Shown: positions 1 to 10,690 of the stretch, piece after piece | How the letters are laid out: every line of letters starts with the position of its first letter | Numbering within the stretch: the first letter of the stretch is position 1 | Assembly: GCA_035649635.1 (NCBI GenBank) | Contig: DASRJE010000198.1 | Coordinates: forward strand, 186,001-250,000 | Length of the DNA: 64,000 nt | Source of the DNA: Gp6-AA40 sp035649635 | GTDB taxonomy: Bacteria > Acidobacteriota > Vicinamibacteria > Vicinamibacterales > UBA2999 | Direction of reading: 5' to 3' | Notes under the pieces: generated by a model | The model's database searches: none | What the model was told of the DNA's origin: nothing | Seen by the model: the letters and a program-made list of their open reading frames with translations, nothing else | Translations under genes and position numbers: made by a program

Positions 1-1136
1 GGCGGCAGGCCGCAGAGAACGCGCCCGTACAACTCGAGCGCGGTCTGCGTGTGCATGATCGCGTGGTTTGCGAGCGCTTGCACGTCCCGCTGGAAGCGCT
101 GAATAGGCACGTGCGTCTGGATCGAAGACGCGCCGCTCGCGTAGAAGAGCGTGTCGACCGCCTGACGTGCCAGCCCCATCGCGTAGGCGATGTGCGCACG
201 TGACTTGACCCGCGCGTCCAATGACATCGGGCCGCCGGTATGACGATCCAGCAGCGCCGAGGCCCGTCGCACGTGCGCATCGGCTGAATCGAGCGTGAGC
301 ACCGCGTCCGCCACCTGCAGATGAGTAACAGGCGCCTCCGATTTATTTGTGTAGAAGGTGTAGGCGATCCCGCGCCCCGGCAGGCGAGCGAGGAATCCTT
401 CCAGGGCGCCCTGTGCCATGCCGAGCGGCGTCCCGCCCGCGTTGACGGTCAAGACAGGTGACAGCGGGTAGCTGAAATAAGGGTTGTCGGCGTTGTGTCG
501 AGCCGGCAGACGCGCTTCGAGCATGTCGGGCAGCGGCAGGCAGCGGTGGCCGGGGATGAACACGTTGTCGGCGACGATCGTGTTACTGCCCGTCGCCGAC
601 ATCCCTGTGGCGTGCCAGTCGTCGACGATGGTGAGCTCATGACTGCGGGCAATCACGCAGGTCGGCACAGCTTCGGCACCTGTGCCGACGAGGGCGTTCA
701 ACACCGTCCACTTCGCGCCGTGACAACCGGTGTTGAAACCCCATCGGCCGCTGACGAGAAGCCCACCGTCTCTTGGCACACCGGTCCCGGTTGGCGAGAA
801 CACTCCGCTGATGCGCGGGTCGCCGTCTCCGAAAATTTCCTCCTGCGCGCGATCGGGAAACGTCGCGGCCAGCCACGACATAGCACTGAAAATCGTGGCC
901 ACCCATGAGGTTGATGGGCAGCCCCGTGCCAGTTGCGCGAGGACCTCGGACTGCGTCTGGAAGTCGGTCTCGGCGCCGCCGAATTGCTTCGGCGCCGTCA
1001 TTAGAAAGATGCCAGCCTTGCTCAACGCATCGAAGGTTGCGTCAGACACACGCCGTGCCTGCTCGGCGGCGGCGGCCTGCGTCTGCAGCATCGGCACCAG
1101 CGAGGCAGCTCGCTCAACCAGCGAAGGGGCATTCAT
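1..1136 (-). CDS. Acyl-CoA dehydrogenase-fold flavin monooxygenase, 3' end missing
   Basis: About 378 N-terminal residues are visible; the gene runs off the left edge. It begins MNAPSLVERA at 1136. Seen: an N-terminal helical segment ending AGIFLMTAPKQFGG, then GCPSTSWVATIF, a central beta region, and GMSATGSNTIVADNVFIPGH, the arrangement found in acyl-CoA dehydrogenase-fold group D flavin monooxygenases (HsaA, DszC and HpaB-like C2 oxygenases). Known of the family: these use reduced FMN or FAD from a separate reductase to hydroxylate or desulfurise aromatic or heterocyclic substrates. No reductase gene is visible here, though one could lie to the left. The 9-nt gap to the CPXCG gene suggests co-transcription. 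A true acyl-CoA dehydrogenase is the main alternative. The substrate cannot be inferred. Confidence 0.82.
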   Translation of the reverse strand, partial: MNAPSLVERAASLVPMLQTQAAAAEQARRVSDATFDALSKAGIFLMTAPKQFGGAETDFQTQSEVLAQLARGCPSTSWVATIFSAMSWLAATFPDRAQEEIFGDGDPRISGVFSPTGTGVPRDGGLLVSGRWGFNTGCHGAKWTVLNALVGTGAEAVPTCVIARSHELTIVDDWHATGMSATGSNTIVADNVFIPGHRCLPLPDMLEARLPARHNADNPYFSYPLSPVLTVNAGGTPLGMAQGALEGFLARLPGRGIAYTFYTNKSEAPVTHLQVADAVLTLDSADAHVRRASALLDRHTGGPMSLDARVKSRAHIAYAMGLARQAVDTLFYASGASSIQTHVPIQRFQRDVQALANHAIMHTQTALELYGRVLCGLP

Positions 1137-1145
1137 GGCGCGATT

Positions 1146-1337
1146 CTACTCGGAACCGTCGGCGCGTCTGAGCTCGACGTACCTCTCGCCGTCGCTGCGA
1201 TAGACACGGACGCGCCATGGATTGCAGCACACCTCGCAATCCTGCACGAACGTGCCTCGGACGTCGGGCTCGATGTAGATGTCGAGGCGCTCCCCGCAAT
1301 ACGGACACGTCACCGCAAATGAGTCGTCGTGGCGCAT
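1146..1337 (-). CDS. CPXCG-motif cysteine-rich small protein
   Basis: 63 aa. Seen: CPYCGERLDIYIEPD near the N-terminus and CEVCCNPW about 20 residues later, giving a two-knuckle zinc-ribbon-like layout, followed by a charged VRVYRSDGERYVELRRADGS tail. This matches the family annotated as CPXCG motif-containing cysteine-rich protein, whose function is unknown. Its ATG overlaps the stop codon of the MscS gene by one base (TGATG), so translation is probably coupled. An extra Cys follows the second knuckle. Cytoplasmic; no signal peptide. Confidence 0.85.
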   Translation of the reverse strand: MRHDDSFAVTCPYCGERLDIYIEPDVRGTFVQDCEVCCNPWRVRVYRSDGERYVELRRADGSE

Positions 1338-2503
1338 CAGACTTTCTCGGCAGCGCGCGTGTGCGCCTCTGGCAGATCGTCGACGTTCATCGGCCGGCTG
1401 CCTTCCAGTCGCACGGTGACATGGCGTGACGGGAACTCAATCCCGCGAGCTTCGAAGGCGAGTTTGATGCGCCGTCTGAATTCGCGGCCAACGTTCCACT
1501 GTTGAATCGGGACGGTCTTGATCCGCACTCTCAGCAACACAGCCGACTCGCCGAAGGCTTCGATGCCGAGGACTTCGAGCGGTTCGAGAATGTTCGGACC
1601 GTGCGCCGGATCGGTGCGCAGCTCCGCTGCGATCGATCGCAACACGTCCATCACCGTGTCGACGTTTTCCTCGTACGGGACGCCGATATCGAGTACCGCG
1701 AAGGAGAAGTCCTTCGTCATGTTGGACAACTCGGTGATCCCGCCGTTCGGAAAGATGTGAACCGTGCCGTCGTGGCTGCGAAGCGCAATCGTCCGCAGCC
1801 GGATGGCTTCCACGAGACCGGATTTGCCGTTGATCGAGACAACATCCCCGAGGCGAACCTGGTCCTCGAGGATCAGGAAGAAGCCGGCGATGACGTCGCG
1901 GACGAGGTTTTGCGCGCCGAAGCCGACCGCCAGGCCGGCGATTCCCGCGCCCGTGAGGATCGGACGGATGTCGACGTTGAAGAGCGAGAGCGCCATCAGG
2001 CACGCAACGCCGATGACGAGCAGTGTCGCCACGACGCGCAGCAGTTGACCGAGCGTGTCGACCCGCTTCTTGCGCTCGAGCAGATCGAGCTGGCTGGCGT
2101 CGCGCGACACGAGAAAGATCTTCAGGCTGTCGATCAGGAAGTGGATGCATCGCGTCACGAGGTACGCGCTCGTGGCAATGACCACGAGACGAACGCCCGG
2201 GCCAACGAGCCACGCAACCAGATCCTCGGTCGAGATCCTCGGGATGCCGCGCAGGCCGATGCCGCGCAGCATGACGAGGCCGGCGACCAGCAGCACGACG
2301 AACCAGAGCGTCGAGCGAACAAAGCGGGTGAGCCGCTTCGCGAAGACGGCTCCTTCGTCGAGGACGCCTTCGCGTTCCAGGCGCGCGGCAAAGCGATCGA
2401 CGGCTCGCGTGGCGAGCCGGAGCAGAATCCAGACTGCTGCAGCGGCCAGGACGGCCCCGGCGACTGCCGGCAGCATCGTGGGGTAGGTGGTGGCATCGGG
2501 CAT
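1337..2503 (-). CDS. MscS-family small-conductance mechanosensitive ion channel
   Basis: 388 aa membrane channel. Seen: four hydrophobic segments, the last being the pore helix GAGIAGLAVGFGAQNLVRD, followed immediately by the MscS beta domain (ILEDQVRLGDVVSINGKSG, then IFPNGGITELSNMTKDFS) and the alpha/beta C-terminal domain. Known of the family: the channel opens on membrane tension and releases solutes during hypo-osmotic shock. It is larger than the minimal 286-aa MscS and has an extra N-terminal helix pair, as in the YbdG/YnaI type. It fits the neighbouring trehalose and glycogen genes in a broad osmotic-stress theme, which is inference. The ATG at 2503 is in frame and well placed. Confidence 0.92.
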   Translation of the reverse strand: MPDATTYPTMLPAVAGAVLAAAAVWILLRLATRAVDRFAARLEREGVLDEGAVFAKRLTRFVRSTLWFVVLLVAGLVMLRGIGLRGIPRISTEDLVAWLVGPGVRLVVIATSAYLVTRCIHFLIDSLKIFLVSRDASQLDLLERKKRVDTLGQLLRVVATLLVIGVACLMALSLFNVDIRPILTGAGIAGLAVGFGAQNLVRDVIAGFFLILEDQVRLGDVVSINGKSGLVEAIRLRTIALRSHDGTVHIFPNGGITELSNMTKDFSFAVLDIGVPYEENVDTVMDVLRSIAAELRTDPAHGPNILEPLEVLGIEAFGESAVLLRVRIKTVPIQQWNVGREFRRRIKLAFEARGIEFPSRHVTVRLEGSRPMNVDDLPEAHTRAAEKV

Positions 2504-2639
2504 GCGTCGGAAGACTCCGACACCAGTCTAAGACGCGTCGCGGCACGACAGTACTTCGACCGTCATGCCGCCTGCGCGCAGTGGTCATGGGCCATCGCCC
2601 GCGGCGGTGGCCGCCGGCTATGGCCCCGGCCAGTGCCGC

Positions 2640-2825
2640 CTAGTCCGAGCCCCGATGCGAGTCGACGCGATTGTGGTCGTTCAGCCAGTCCTCACTCATC
2701 ACCATCGTGGCGGGCCGCTGCCACCAGCGCAGAAGGACGGCTGTCGCACTCGAAACCAGCCCCAGTACCGCCAGCGTCAGAAGCGAGGGAACCGGAGCCT
2801 GAAGTTTTTCAACGCGGACGGTCAT
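2640..2825 (-). CDS. Possible small single-pass membrane protein
   Basis: 61 codons. Seen: a short basic N-terminus (MTVRVEKLQAP), one hydrophobic stretch (LLTLAVLGLVSSATAVLL), then RWWQRP and a hydrophilic tail. A weak GAGG lies roughly ten bases before the ATG. The hydrophobic stretch followed by Arg and Trp looks like a real membrane anchor, and the reading frame fills most of the otherwise empty 2504-2901 interval. There is no recognisable family, and chance ORFs are frequent at this GC content, so the call is tentative. Confidence 0.35.
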   Translation of the reverse strand: MTVRVEKLQAPVPSLLTLAVLGLVSSATAVLLRWWQRPATMVMSEDWLNDHNRVDSHRGSD

Positions 2826-2901
2826 ACTGCACGCCTCTACAATCCATGTGCCATGTCTTGAGGCGTCTTGGCTACTTTACCTGAAGAGGGCCGCTGCGCG
2901 A

Positions 2902-3603
2902 TTAGAGGTGCGATATCTCATCTGCACTTGATCCTCGCTGCTCCGGGAATTGGTGTTCGAGGATGCGCTTGGCGATGCCTCCGCCGCCGATGCCGAACGC
3001 AATCGCGACTGCGAGGCTCAAGGCGCCAAACGCGATGGCGAAGGCCGTCAGCACGACCGTTCGAGCGACGGCAATCTGTTCGAGCGCCATGGCGCCGGCC
3101 AGGATGAGTATCAGCCATCGCACGGCGCCGCTCAGCAGTCGAGGCGACGGGATCCGCGCGTTGACGGCAGCTAACAGCGTGGCCCGCCACGCGAAGTTCG
3201 CCACGACAAAGCCGATGACGAGAATCGCGACGGCGAGCAGCAACCGCGGCACGAACGCCCAGAAGCTGGTGAGCAAACCCTGGAGCGACGTGAATCCGAG
3301 CACGTCGATCCCCGACAACAGAAAGCCCAGCCACACCAGCCAGAAGACGATTGCCCCCAGGAGGGCATCTGCCGGCGGGAGGTCAGCAGTCCTCAGCAGT
3401 GGCGCCACGCCGAAGCGCTCGGCAGCGACGTTGATTCGGATCCATCCGGCCAGCCCACGGACGAGTGTTCGCATCAGCATCGCGATGAGCCATCCCACGA
3501 AAATGATGGCCAGCGTCGTGACGAAGCGTGGCAGGAACATCGCGAGCGATTCGACGAAAGTCGTGCCCGCCTGCCGAATGGCATTTGCGATCATCTGAGC
3601 CAT
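2902..3603 (-). CDS. CmpX-like conserved-TM-helix protein
   Basis: 233 aa. Seen: about five hydrophobic segments, including FVTTLAIIFVGWLIAMLMRT near the N-terminus and the paired FVPRLLLAVAILVIGFVVAN, each preceded by a short amphipathic segment with a conserved Pro-Arg. The last helix is followed by a glycine run (FGIGGGGIA) and a short polar tail. This repeated pattern is the conserved TM-helix repeat of CmpX-type proteins related to mechanosensitive channels. It lacks the MscS beta domain, so it is probably an accessory or structural membrane protein. It stands in the same direction as the MscS gene. Confidence 0.8.
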   Translation of the reverse strand: MAQMIANAIRQAGTTFVESLAMFLPRFVTTLAIIFVGWLIAMLMRTLVRGLAGWIRINVAAERFGVAPLLRTADLPPADALLGAIVFWLVWLGFLLSGIDVLGFTSLQGLLTSFWAFVPRLLLAVAILVIGFVVANFAWRATLLAAVNARIPSPRLLSGAVRWLILILAGAMALEQIAVARTVVLTAFAIAFGALSLAVAIAFGIGGGGIAKRILEHQFPEQRGSSADEISHL

Positions 3604-3756
3604 GACTCACCTCGGGCTTGAACCGCCATGCGGTTCGTTGGGTAAATTCTGTGCCCGTTGTATCCCCGCATTGCGGTCCCGCCACCCGTTTCTCCCCTGG
3701 CAATCGGGACGCGCGCGAAGGGAATACTGCGACCAGCCAAGGGGCCCTTTTCAGAA

Positions 3757-5031
3757 TCATGGGCCGACCCTTGGCTGGTCCCAGCGCTGAATCAGACCGG
3801 GCTTCCATCGTTCGAACTCGAGGCAGAGTGACTCGAGCGCCGCGTCCACGTCTGTGTCTTGCGCGGAAGCGTATTGCCGGAGAAACGATCCCGTCCGGCC
3901 CAGGTATAGCGGCGCCAACGCCTGCACGATGTGTTCGCGCCGCATCACGCCGCGTTGATGCGCCAGCAAGAACTCGTACACCGTCCACACCCATAGTTCA
4001 TCGGGGAACCTGAGATGGCTGCCTTGTCTCTCTGCCAGCCGCATCAGGTTCGTGAGCGTGTCTGCGCTGAGGATCGACTCGAGTACTGACTGCAGATTCT
4101 GAAGGTCCTTCGCAAACGCTTCCGTCAACCGGCTCCCGTCAGTGGCCGGCGCCTCGACGCTCGACATGGGAAGAGGACTGGCCAGTGGCAGCGACTCCGA
4201 TCCGTCACGACCGAGCCAATACGTGGAGTGGCGCTCGAGACAGGCGAACGCTGACGACACGACCTGTTCGAACAACTCGCCGAAAGGGCTGCGCGAGGTA
4301 GGCGCCGCGTGCGGACTGATACCGGCCTGACAGGAGCGAAACCCCGCCGCCAGCGCTTCTCCGGTCACCCACAGATCGATCCCGACGCGTCCAAGTTCGC
4401 TGTCCCAGACGTCCTGCTCGAGGCAGTGCGTCACAAAGCGGTTCGAGCAGGCGAATTCCGGCGCCACCGGCTCCCGGACCTGCCAGCCGTACATCGCGCG
4501 CATCAGGGGCCGGATCAGTTGTGTCACGAGCGGCCTATCGAGCGGATGGCGTCGATACACCGGCGCCACGTAGTCGTACTGCTGATCTCTCACCGGACGG
4601 ATCAGCGCGGCGATGCTTTCTGGCGTGATGCCGGTGACATCGGCATTGATGACCGCCACGGCGCGGGCCTGCGTGAGATCGGCGGCGGTCATGACCTGAC
4701 GGAGCGCATTTCCTTTTCCTGGAACGCCGTGGTACGGCGTACTGATGCGATGAACTGTCCGCAGCGAGTGCGAGACAGTGAGTGTCTCGGTGTCATCGGC
4801 CGAGGCATTCCTCACCATGTTCGGCGTTCCATCATCGGACCCGCCGTCGGAGTTGATGAGGACGGTACGATCACGCGGGAAGTAGCGTGAAAACGCCTGG
4901 TGTACGGCCTTGATGACGGGACGAATCGTGGGCGCGTTGTTCAACGTGGGCACGCCGACCAGCACGTCGACGTGGCCCACGGCCATCAGGTGGTGCAGCA
5001 GTTCGTCCGACAGCAGACTCTCTTGCGGCAA
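3757..5031 (-). CDS. GT-A fold glycosyltransferase, GT2/GT78/GT81-like
   Basis: 424 aa. Seen: an N-terminal GVPTLNNAPTIRPVIKA nucleotide-sugar binding start, NSDGGSDDGTP as probable acidic metal motif, HGVPGKGNALR, INADVTGI, and GRVGIDLWVTGEAL. The PGKG and G-I-D signatures recall the synthases of mannosylglycerate and glucosyl-3-phosphoglycerate, which make compatible solutes. The C-terminal 170 residues are helical and unassigned. It starts (TTG at 5031) 2 nt after the trehalose synthase stop, so it is probably translated from the same message. An ATG at 4986 is an alternative start. The role may be in osmolyte or glycogen-primer synthesis; donor and acceptor are not predictable. Confidence 0.75.
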   Translation of the reverse strand: MPQESLLSDELLHHLMAVGHVDVLVGVPTLNNAPTIRPVIKAVHQAFSRYFPRDRTVLINSDGGSDDGTPNMVRNASADDTETLTVSHSLRTVHRISTPYHGVPGKGNALRQVMTAADLTQARAVAVINADVTGITPESIAALIRPVRDQQYDYVAPVYRRHPLDRPLVTQLIRPLMRAMYGWQVREPVAPEFACSNRFVTHCLEQDVWDSELGRVGIDLWVTGEALAAGFRSCQAGISPHAAPTSRSPFGELFEQVVSSAFACLERHSTYWLGRDGSESLPLASPLPMSSVEAPATDGSRLTEAFAKDLQNLQSVLESILSADTLTNLMRLAERQGSHLRFPDELWVWTVYEFLLAHQRGVMRREHIVQALAPLYLGRTGSFLRQYASAQDTDVDAALESLCLEFERWKPGLIQRWDQPRVGP

Positions 5032-5033
5032 GG

Positions 5034-6691
5034 CTAGAAGCGCCTCAACTTGAACCAGAAGAACGCGTACGGTCCGAGCGTCAGCATGTACGGCAGCTCC
5101 CCGATACGTGGAAACAGGCTGCGCCCGAACATCTCGATGGGAAGGGCACCGGTGAGCGACTGCAGATCGAGCTCGACCGCCTGCGCGCTGCTCGACAGGT
5201 TGTAGACGCAGAGCACCTGGTCCTTGCCAAGCGTTCTCAGGTACGCGAGCACGCGATGATTGCCCGGCTTGAGAAATGTCGTCGATCCTCGACTGAAGAC
5301 CGGTGACGACTGCCGCACCGCGATCAGCCGGCGCATCCAGTGGAGCAACGAGTGGTCGGAACGCTTCTGCGACTCCACGTTAACGGCCTGGTAGCCGAAA
5401 AGGGGATTGGAGATGAGGGGTTGCGCCAGGCGCTCGGGATCGGTGCTCGAGAAGCCTGCATTCCATCCGCCGCTCCACTGCATCGGCGTGCGAACTCCGT
5501 TGCGGTCACCGAGGTAGATATTGTCGCCCATCCCGATCTCGTCACCGTAGTAGATGATGGGGCTGCCGGGCATCGACATCAGCATCCCGTTCATCAGCTC
5601 GATCCGTCGTCGATCCCCATCGAGGAGCGGCGCGAGCCGCCGCCGGATACCGAGATAGATCCGCGAGGCCGGGTCGCGTGCGTACTCGTCGATCATGTAA
5701 GCGCGCTCGATGTCGCTGACCATTTCGAGCGTGAGCTCGTCGTGGTTGCGAAGGAAGATCGCCCACTGGCAGTTCTCCGGGATTTCGGGCGTCCGCTCGA
5801 TGACCTCGACCAGCGGTTTGCGGTCCTCCAGGCGCACCGCCATGAACATGCGCGTCATCAACGGGAAGTGAAACGCCATGTGGAATTCGTCGCCCTCGCC
5901 GAAGTAGGAGCGCACGAGCTCAGGGGGCTGGTTGGCTTCGGCCAGGAGCATGCGATCCGGGAAATGCGCGTCGAGCCGGGTTCGCAGAAACTTGATGACG
6001 TCGTGTGTTTCCGGGAGTCCCTCACAGCTGGTGTTCTCGCGCTCGATGAGATACGGCACGGCATCGACCCTGAACCCGTCGACGCCGAGCCCGAGCCAGA
6101 ACTTCATCACGTTCCACATCTCTTCGCGGACCGCGGGGTTGTCGTAATTGAGATCCGGCTGATGGCTGAAGAAGCGATGCCAGTAATACGCTTTGGATTC
6201 CGGGTCCCACGCCCAGTTCGAGCGCTCGATGTCGACGAAGATGATGCGTACGCCACGGTAGCGATCGTCGGTATCACTCCACACGTACCAGTCGCGTCTC
6301 GGGTTGTCGCGTGAACTCCGCGCTTCCTTGAACCACGCGTGCTGATCCGAAGTGTGGTTGAGCACGAGCTCGGTCACCACACGAAGACGACGAGCGTGCG
6401 CGGCGTCGAGGAACTGTCGAAAGTCGTCGAGCGTGCCGTAACTCGGATGGATGCTGTAGTAATCCGCGATGTCATAACCATCGTCGCGAAATGGCGACGG
6501 ATACATCGGCAGCAGCCACAGGCAGGTCACGCCGAGATCCGCCAGGTAGTCGAGCTTGCTCGAGAGGCCCGCGAAGTCACCGATCCCGTCGCCGTTGCTG
6601 TCGGCGAACGTCTTGACGTGAAGCTGGTAGATGACGGCGTCCTTGTACCACAGTGGTTGCGGTGCTGGACTGCGCAGTGGAAGTGGGGAGC

Positions 6692-6695
<4 letters not shown>
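5034..6695 (-). CDS. treS: Trehalose synthase (maltose alpha-D-glucosyltransferase)
   Basis: 553 aa GH13 enzyme interconverting maltose and trehalose. Seen: LWYKDAVIYQLHVKTFADSN at the N-terminus, DGYDIADYYSI, ELVLNHTSDQHAWF, then the catalytic set: nucleophile Asp in GFRVDAVPYL (about residue 211), acid/base Glu in LLAEANQ (about 253) and stabiliser Asp in RNHDEL (about 319). YYGDEIGMGDN and RTPMQWS are typical of TreS. The GTG at 6695 forms a GTGA overlap with the glgX stop, and upstream in-frame sequence is only the shadow of glgX, so this start is preferred. There is no fused maltokinase domain and no maltokinase nearby. Cytoplasmic. Confidence 0.93.
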
Positions 6696-8848
<2,153 letters not shown>

Positions 8849-8983
8849 GCGCGCCCGCTTGCGGCAAGATTGTGCTGTGAAATCTGAGCGATTGGCATCA
8901 AGTTGAGGTCCGGGGGAACGACGATCCTAACACCGCCCTCAAAGCCCACCCCGGCCCGACGATGCCGGACCTTCACACTGTTA

Positions 8984-9013
8984 TTGGGTTACTTCGACTT
9001 GGGTTACTTCGAC
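8984..9013. repeat. Tandem 15-bp duplication at a gene end
   Basis: The 15-mer TTGGGTTACTTCGAC occurs twice head to tail. The second copy contains the stop codon and last sense codons of the multihaem cytochrome gene, read on the minus strand, and the first copy lies just beyond. It looks like a local slippage duplication of the gene terminus. Confidence 0.8.
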
Positions 9014-10686
9014 GCCGCGTCCTCTCGCATCGTCGGCGCGCTCGCTCGGGTCGCCACGACGACCGACGAGCCCGCCGACATCGACCTGTAGTAGGAAAGG
9101 AACCGTTTCGGCTCCGAGGCGTTGTAGTCGGACAGATTGTGAGCCCATCGGTACCCAATCGTCTGATACCTCATCTCCACCTCGACGAGGTATGGGCCTG
9201 ACCCGTCGACGCCGACTTCATAGCGGACGCGATCGCCACCATCTGCAAAGTCGCCATCGTCTGCAGCCTGCCCGTAGACGGCGATCTCCGGTGCTGCCGT
9301 GGATTTCTCGAAGCCGCGCGGCAGCAGGCGATTATCTTTCAAGTACTGCGTCGCGGTCAGCAGGCCCGTGGTCGGTCTGCCGGAGGAACTGCCAAGAACC
9401 GGCTCATAGATCTGCACCTGGTCGGACTGAGTGATGAATTCGTAGTGAGGCTCGTACCTGGTTGCATCGACATCGTTGTCGTTCCCACGAATCGCCCCGG
9501 AGTCGTCAATGGCGCCAGACTCGAACACGAGTCCGTTATCGCGATTCCGAACGGTGACATGAAGCCAGGCGCGCCGCGACGGATAGCCGGTCGGGAATTT
9601 GTGCCCGGTCAGGTTGCGAACGTCCACCTCAAAAGAGAGCGTCCGGTCGCGAACGATGGGAGCACTCACCGCGATGGTCGCCGTCTCACCCTGCAATTGA
9701 CGGATCGTCGCGCGCGCCGTGCTGTCGAGTTCGGAGGGGAGCGCTTCGACGCCGAGCTCGTTTCGATAGCGGCTCAACATCCGAACCATGAACGCGTTTC
9801 CGCCGACGAACACGTGCTGCGCCAGCCGATCTCGCGTATCGCCGAGCACGGATGATGCGCGCACAGGTCCCTGAGCCGGCGGCATGTGACACGACTGGCA
9901 ACTCCGCTCTTCCCGGCTGAACGCGCTGTGCTGCCATTCTTGATAGTTCATCTGCTCGGGAAGCGAGCCAATCACTTCGCCATTGGCACCGAACGCCTCG
10001 GTGATGAGTGTGTGGCACGAGGCGCACAGCTCCGATTGCTTGATGTGGGGAGCTTCAGCCTGCACGAATCCCGTCACTGAGCGCATGATCGATTGCCGCC
10101 CGGCATCGATTCGGTACGGTCCAAAAATGAGCCGCGTGCCATCGGCCTGGGTGGGGCGCAGTATGAAGTTGGCATTGAAGCTCTCGCGAGTCCCCAGCTT
10201 GTCTGGCGCGATCTGATGGCAGACGGTGCAGGAGATGCCATCGGACGCGAGCCGCTGAAGCGGCGAGCCCTTCCGTTGTGCGATCGGAAGGTGCGCGAAT
10301 ACTTCTCCCTTACCGCCGGTGGCGTGCGCGATCTTTTGCGCCATTGGCATATGACAGGCCGCGCACTCGTTTTGAATGTCCGCCGAACGTCTCGGGTGGT
10401 CCATGATTTCGCGCCGCACGCCAGCCTGCCAGTACGGATCACGCGCCGAGTTCGCCATCATGGTCGATCGCCACGTGGCGCCGATTGACACGTCCTCGCC
10501 GGTCGGGGTCATCAGCGTGTTGTGGCAGGCCACGCAATTCTCGGAGTGCGTGAAGAGCGACATGGCATCGTGTGGCCGGCGCTGTTGGGACTTTTCACCG
10601 CCACGCGCGCTCGGCGATGCTGCGAACAGAGCGACCACCCAGAGGGTGCAGGCGAGCGGAAGCAGCCGGCGCGGTGAGGGCGTCAT
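9004..10686 (-). CDS. Secreted pentahaem c-type cytochrome
   Basis: 560 aa. Seen: a signal peptide (basic MTPSPRRLLP, hydrophobic core, ASPSARGG) and five CXXCH haem sites: CVACH (51), CAACH (108), CTVCH (153), CASCH (221) and CQSCH (263). All lie in the N-terminal half; additional His residues could be distal ligands. The C-terminal half is beta-rich, with FPTGYPSRRAWLHVTVRN. This layout is common in periplasmic or surface multihaem cytochromes of the cytochrome c554 type. The ATG at 10686 follows GGAGG at good distance; an upstream in-frame start would overlap the preceding gene. The 4-nt gap to the barrel-fusion gene implies a two-gene unit. Electron partner unknown. Confidence 0.85.
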   Translation of the reverse strand: MTPSPRRLLPLACTLWVVALFAASPSARGGEKSQQRRPHDAMSLFTHSENCVACHNTLMTPTGEDVSIGATWRSTMMANSARDPYWQAGVRREIMDHPRRSADIQNECAACHMPMAQKIAHATGGKGEVFAHLPIAQRKGSPLQRLASDGISCTVCHQIAPDKLGTRESFNANFILRPTQADGTRLIFGPYRIDAGRQSIMRSVTGFVQAEAPHIKQSELCASCHTLITEAFGANGEVIGSLPEQMNYQEWQHSAFSREERSCQSCHMPPAQGPVRASSVLGDTRDRLAQHVFVGGNAFMVRMLSRYRNELGVEALPSELDSTARATIRQLQGETATIAVSAPIVRDRTLSFEVDVRNLTGHKFPTGYPSRRAWLHVTVRNRDNGLVFESGAIDDSGAIRGNDNDVDATRYEPHYEFITQSDQVQIYEPVLGSSSGRPTTGLLTATQYLKDNRLLPRGFEKSTAAPEIAVYGQAADDGDFADGGDRVRYEVGVDGSGPYLVEVEMRYQTIGYRWAHNLSDYNASEPKRFLSYYRSMSAGSSVVVATRASAPTMREDAASK

Positions 10687-10690
10687 CAGC

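Noticed and set aside
1502..2884. 460-codon plus-strand frame opposite the MscS gene
   Set aside because: Composition is mostly Arg, Asp, Glu and Ala without motif; it is the antisense shadow of a clear MscS protein.
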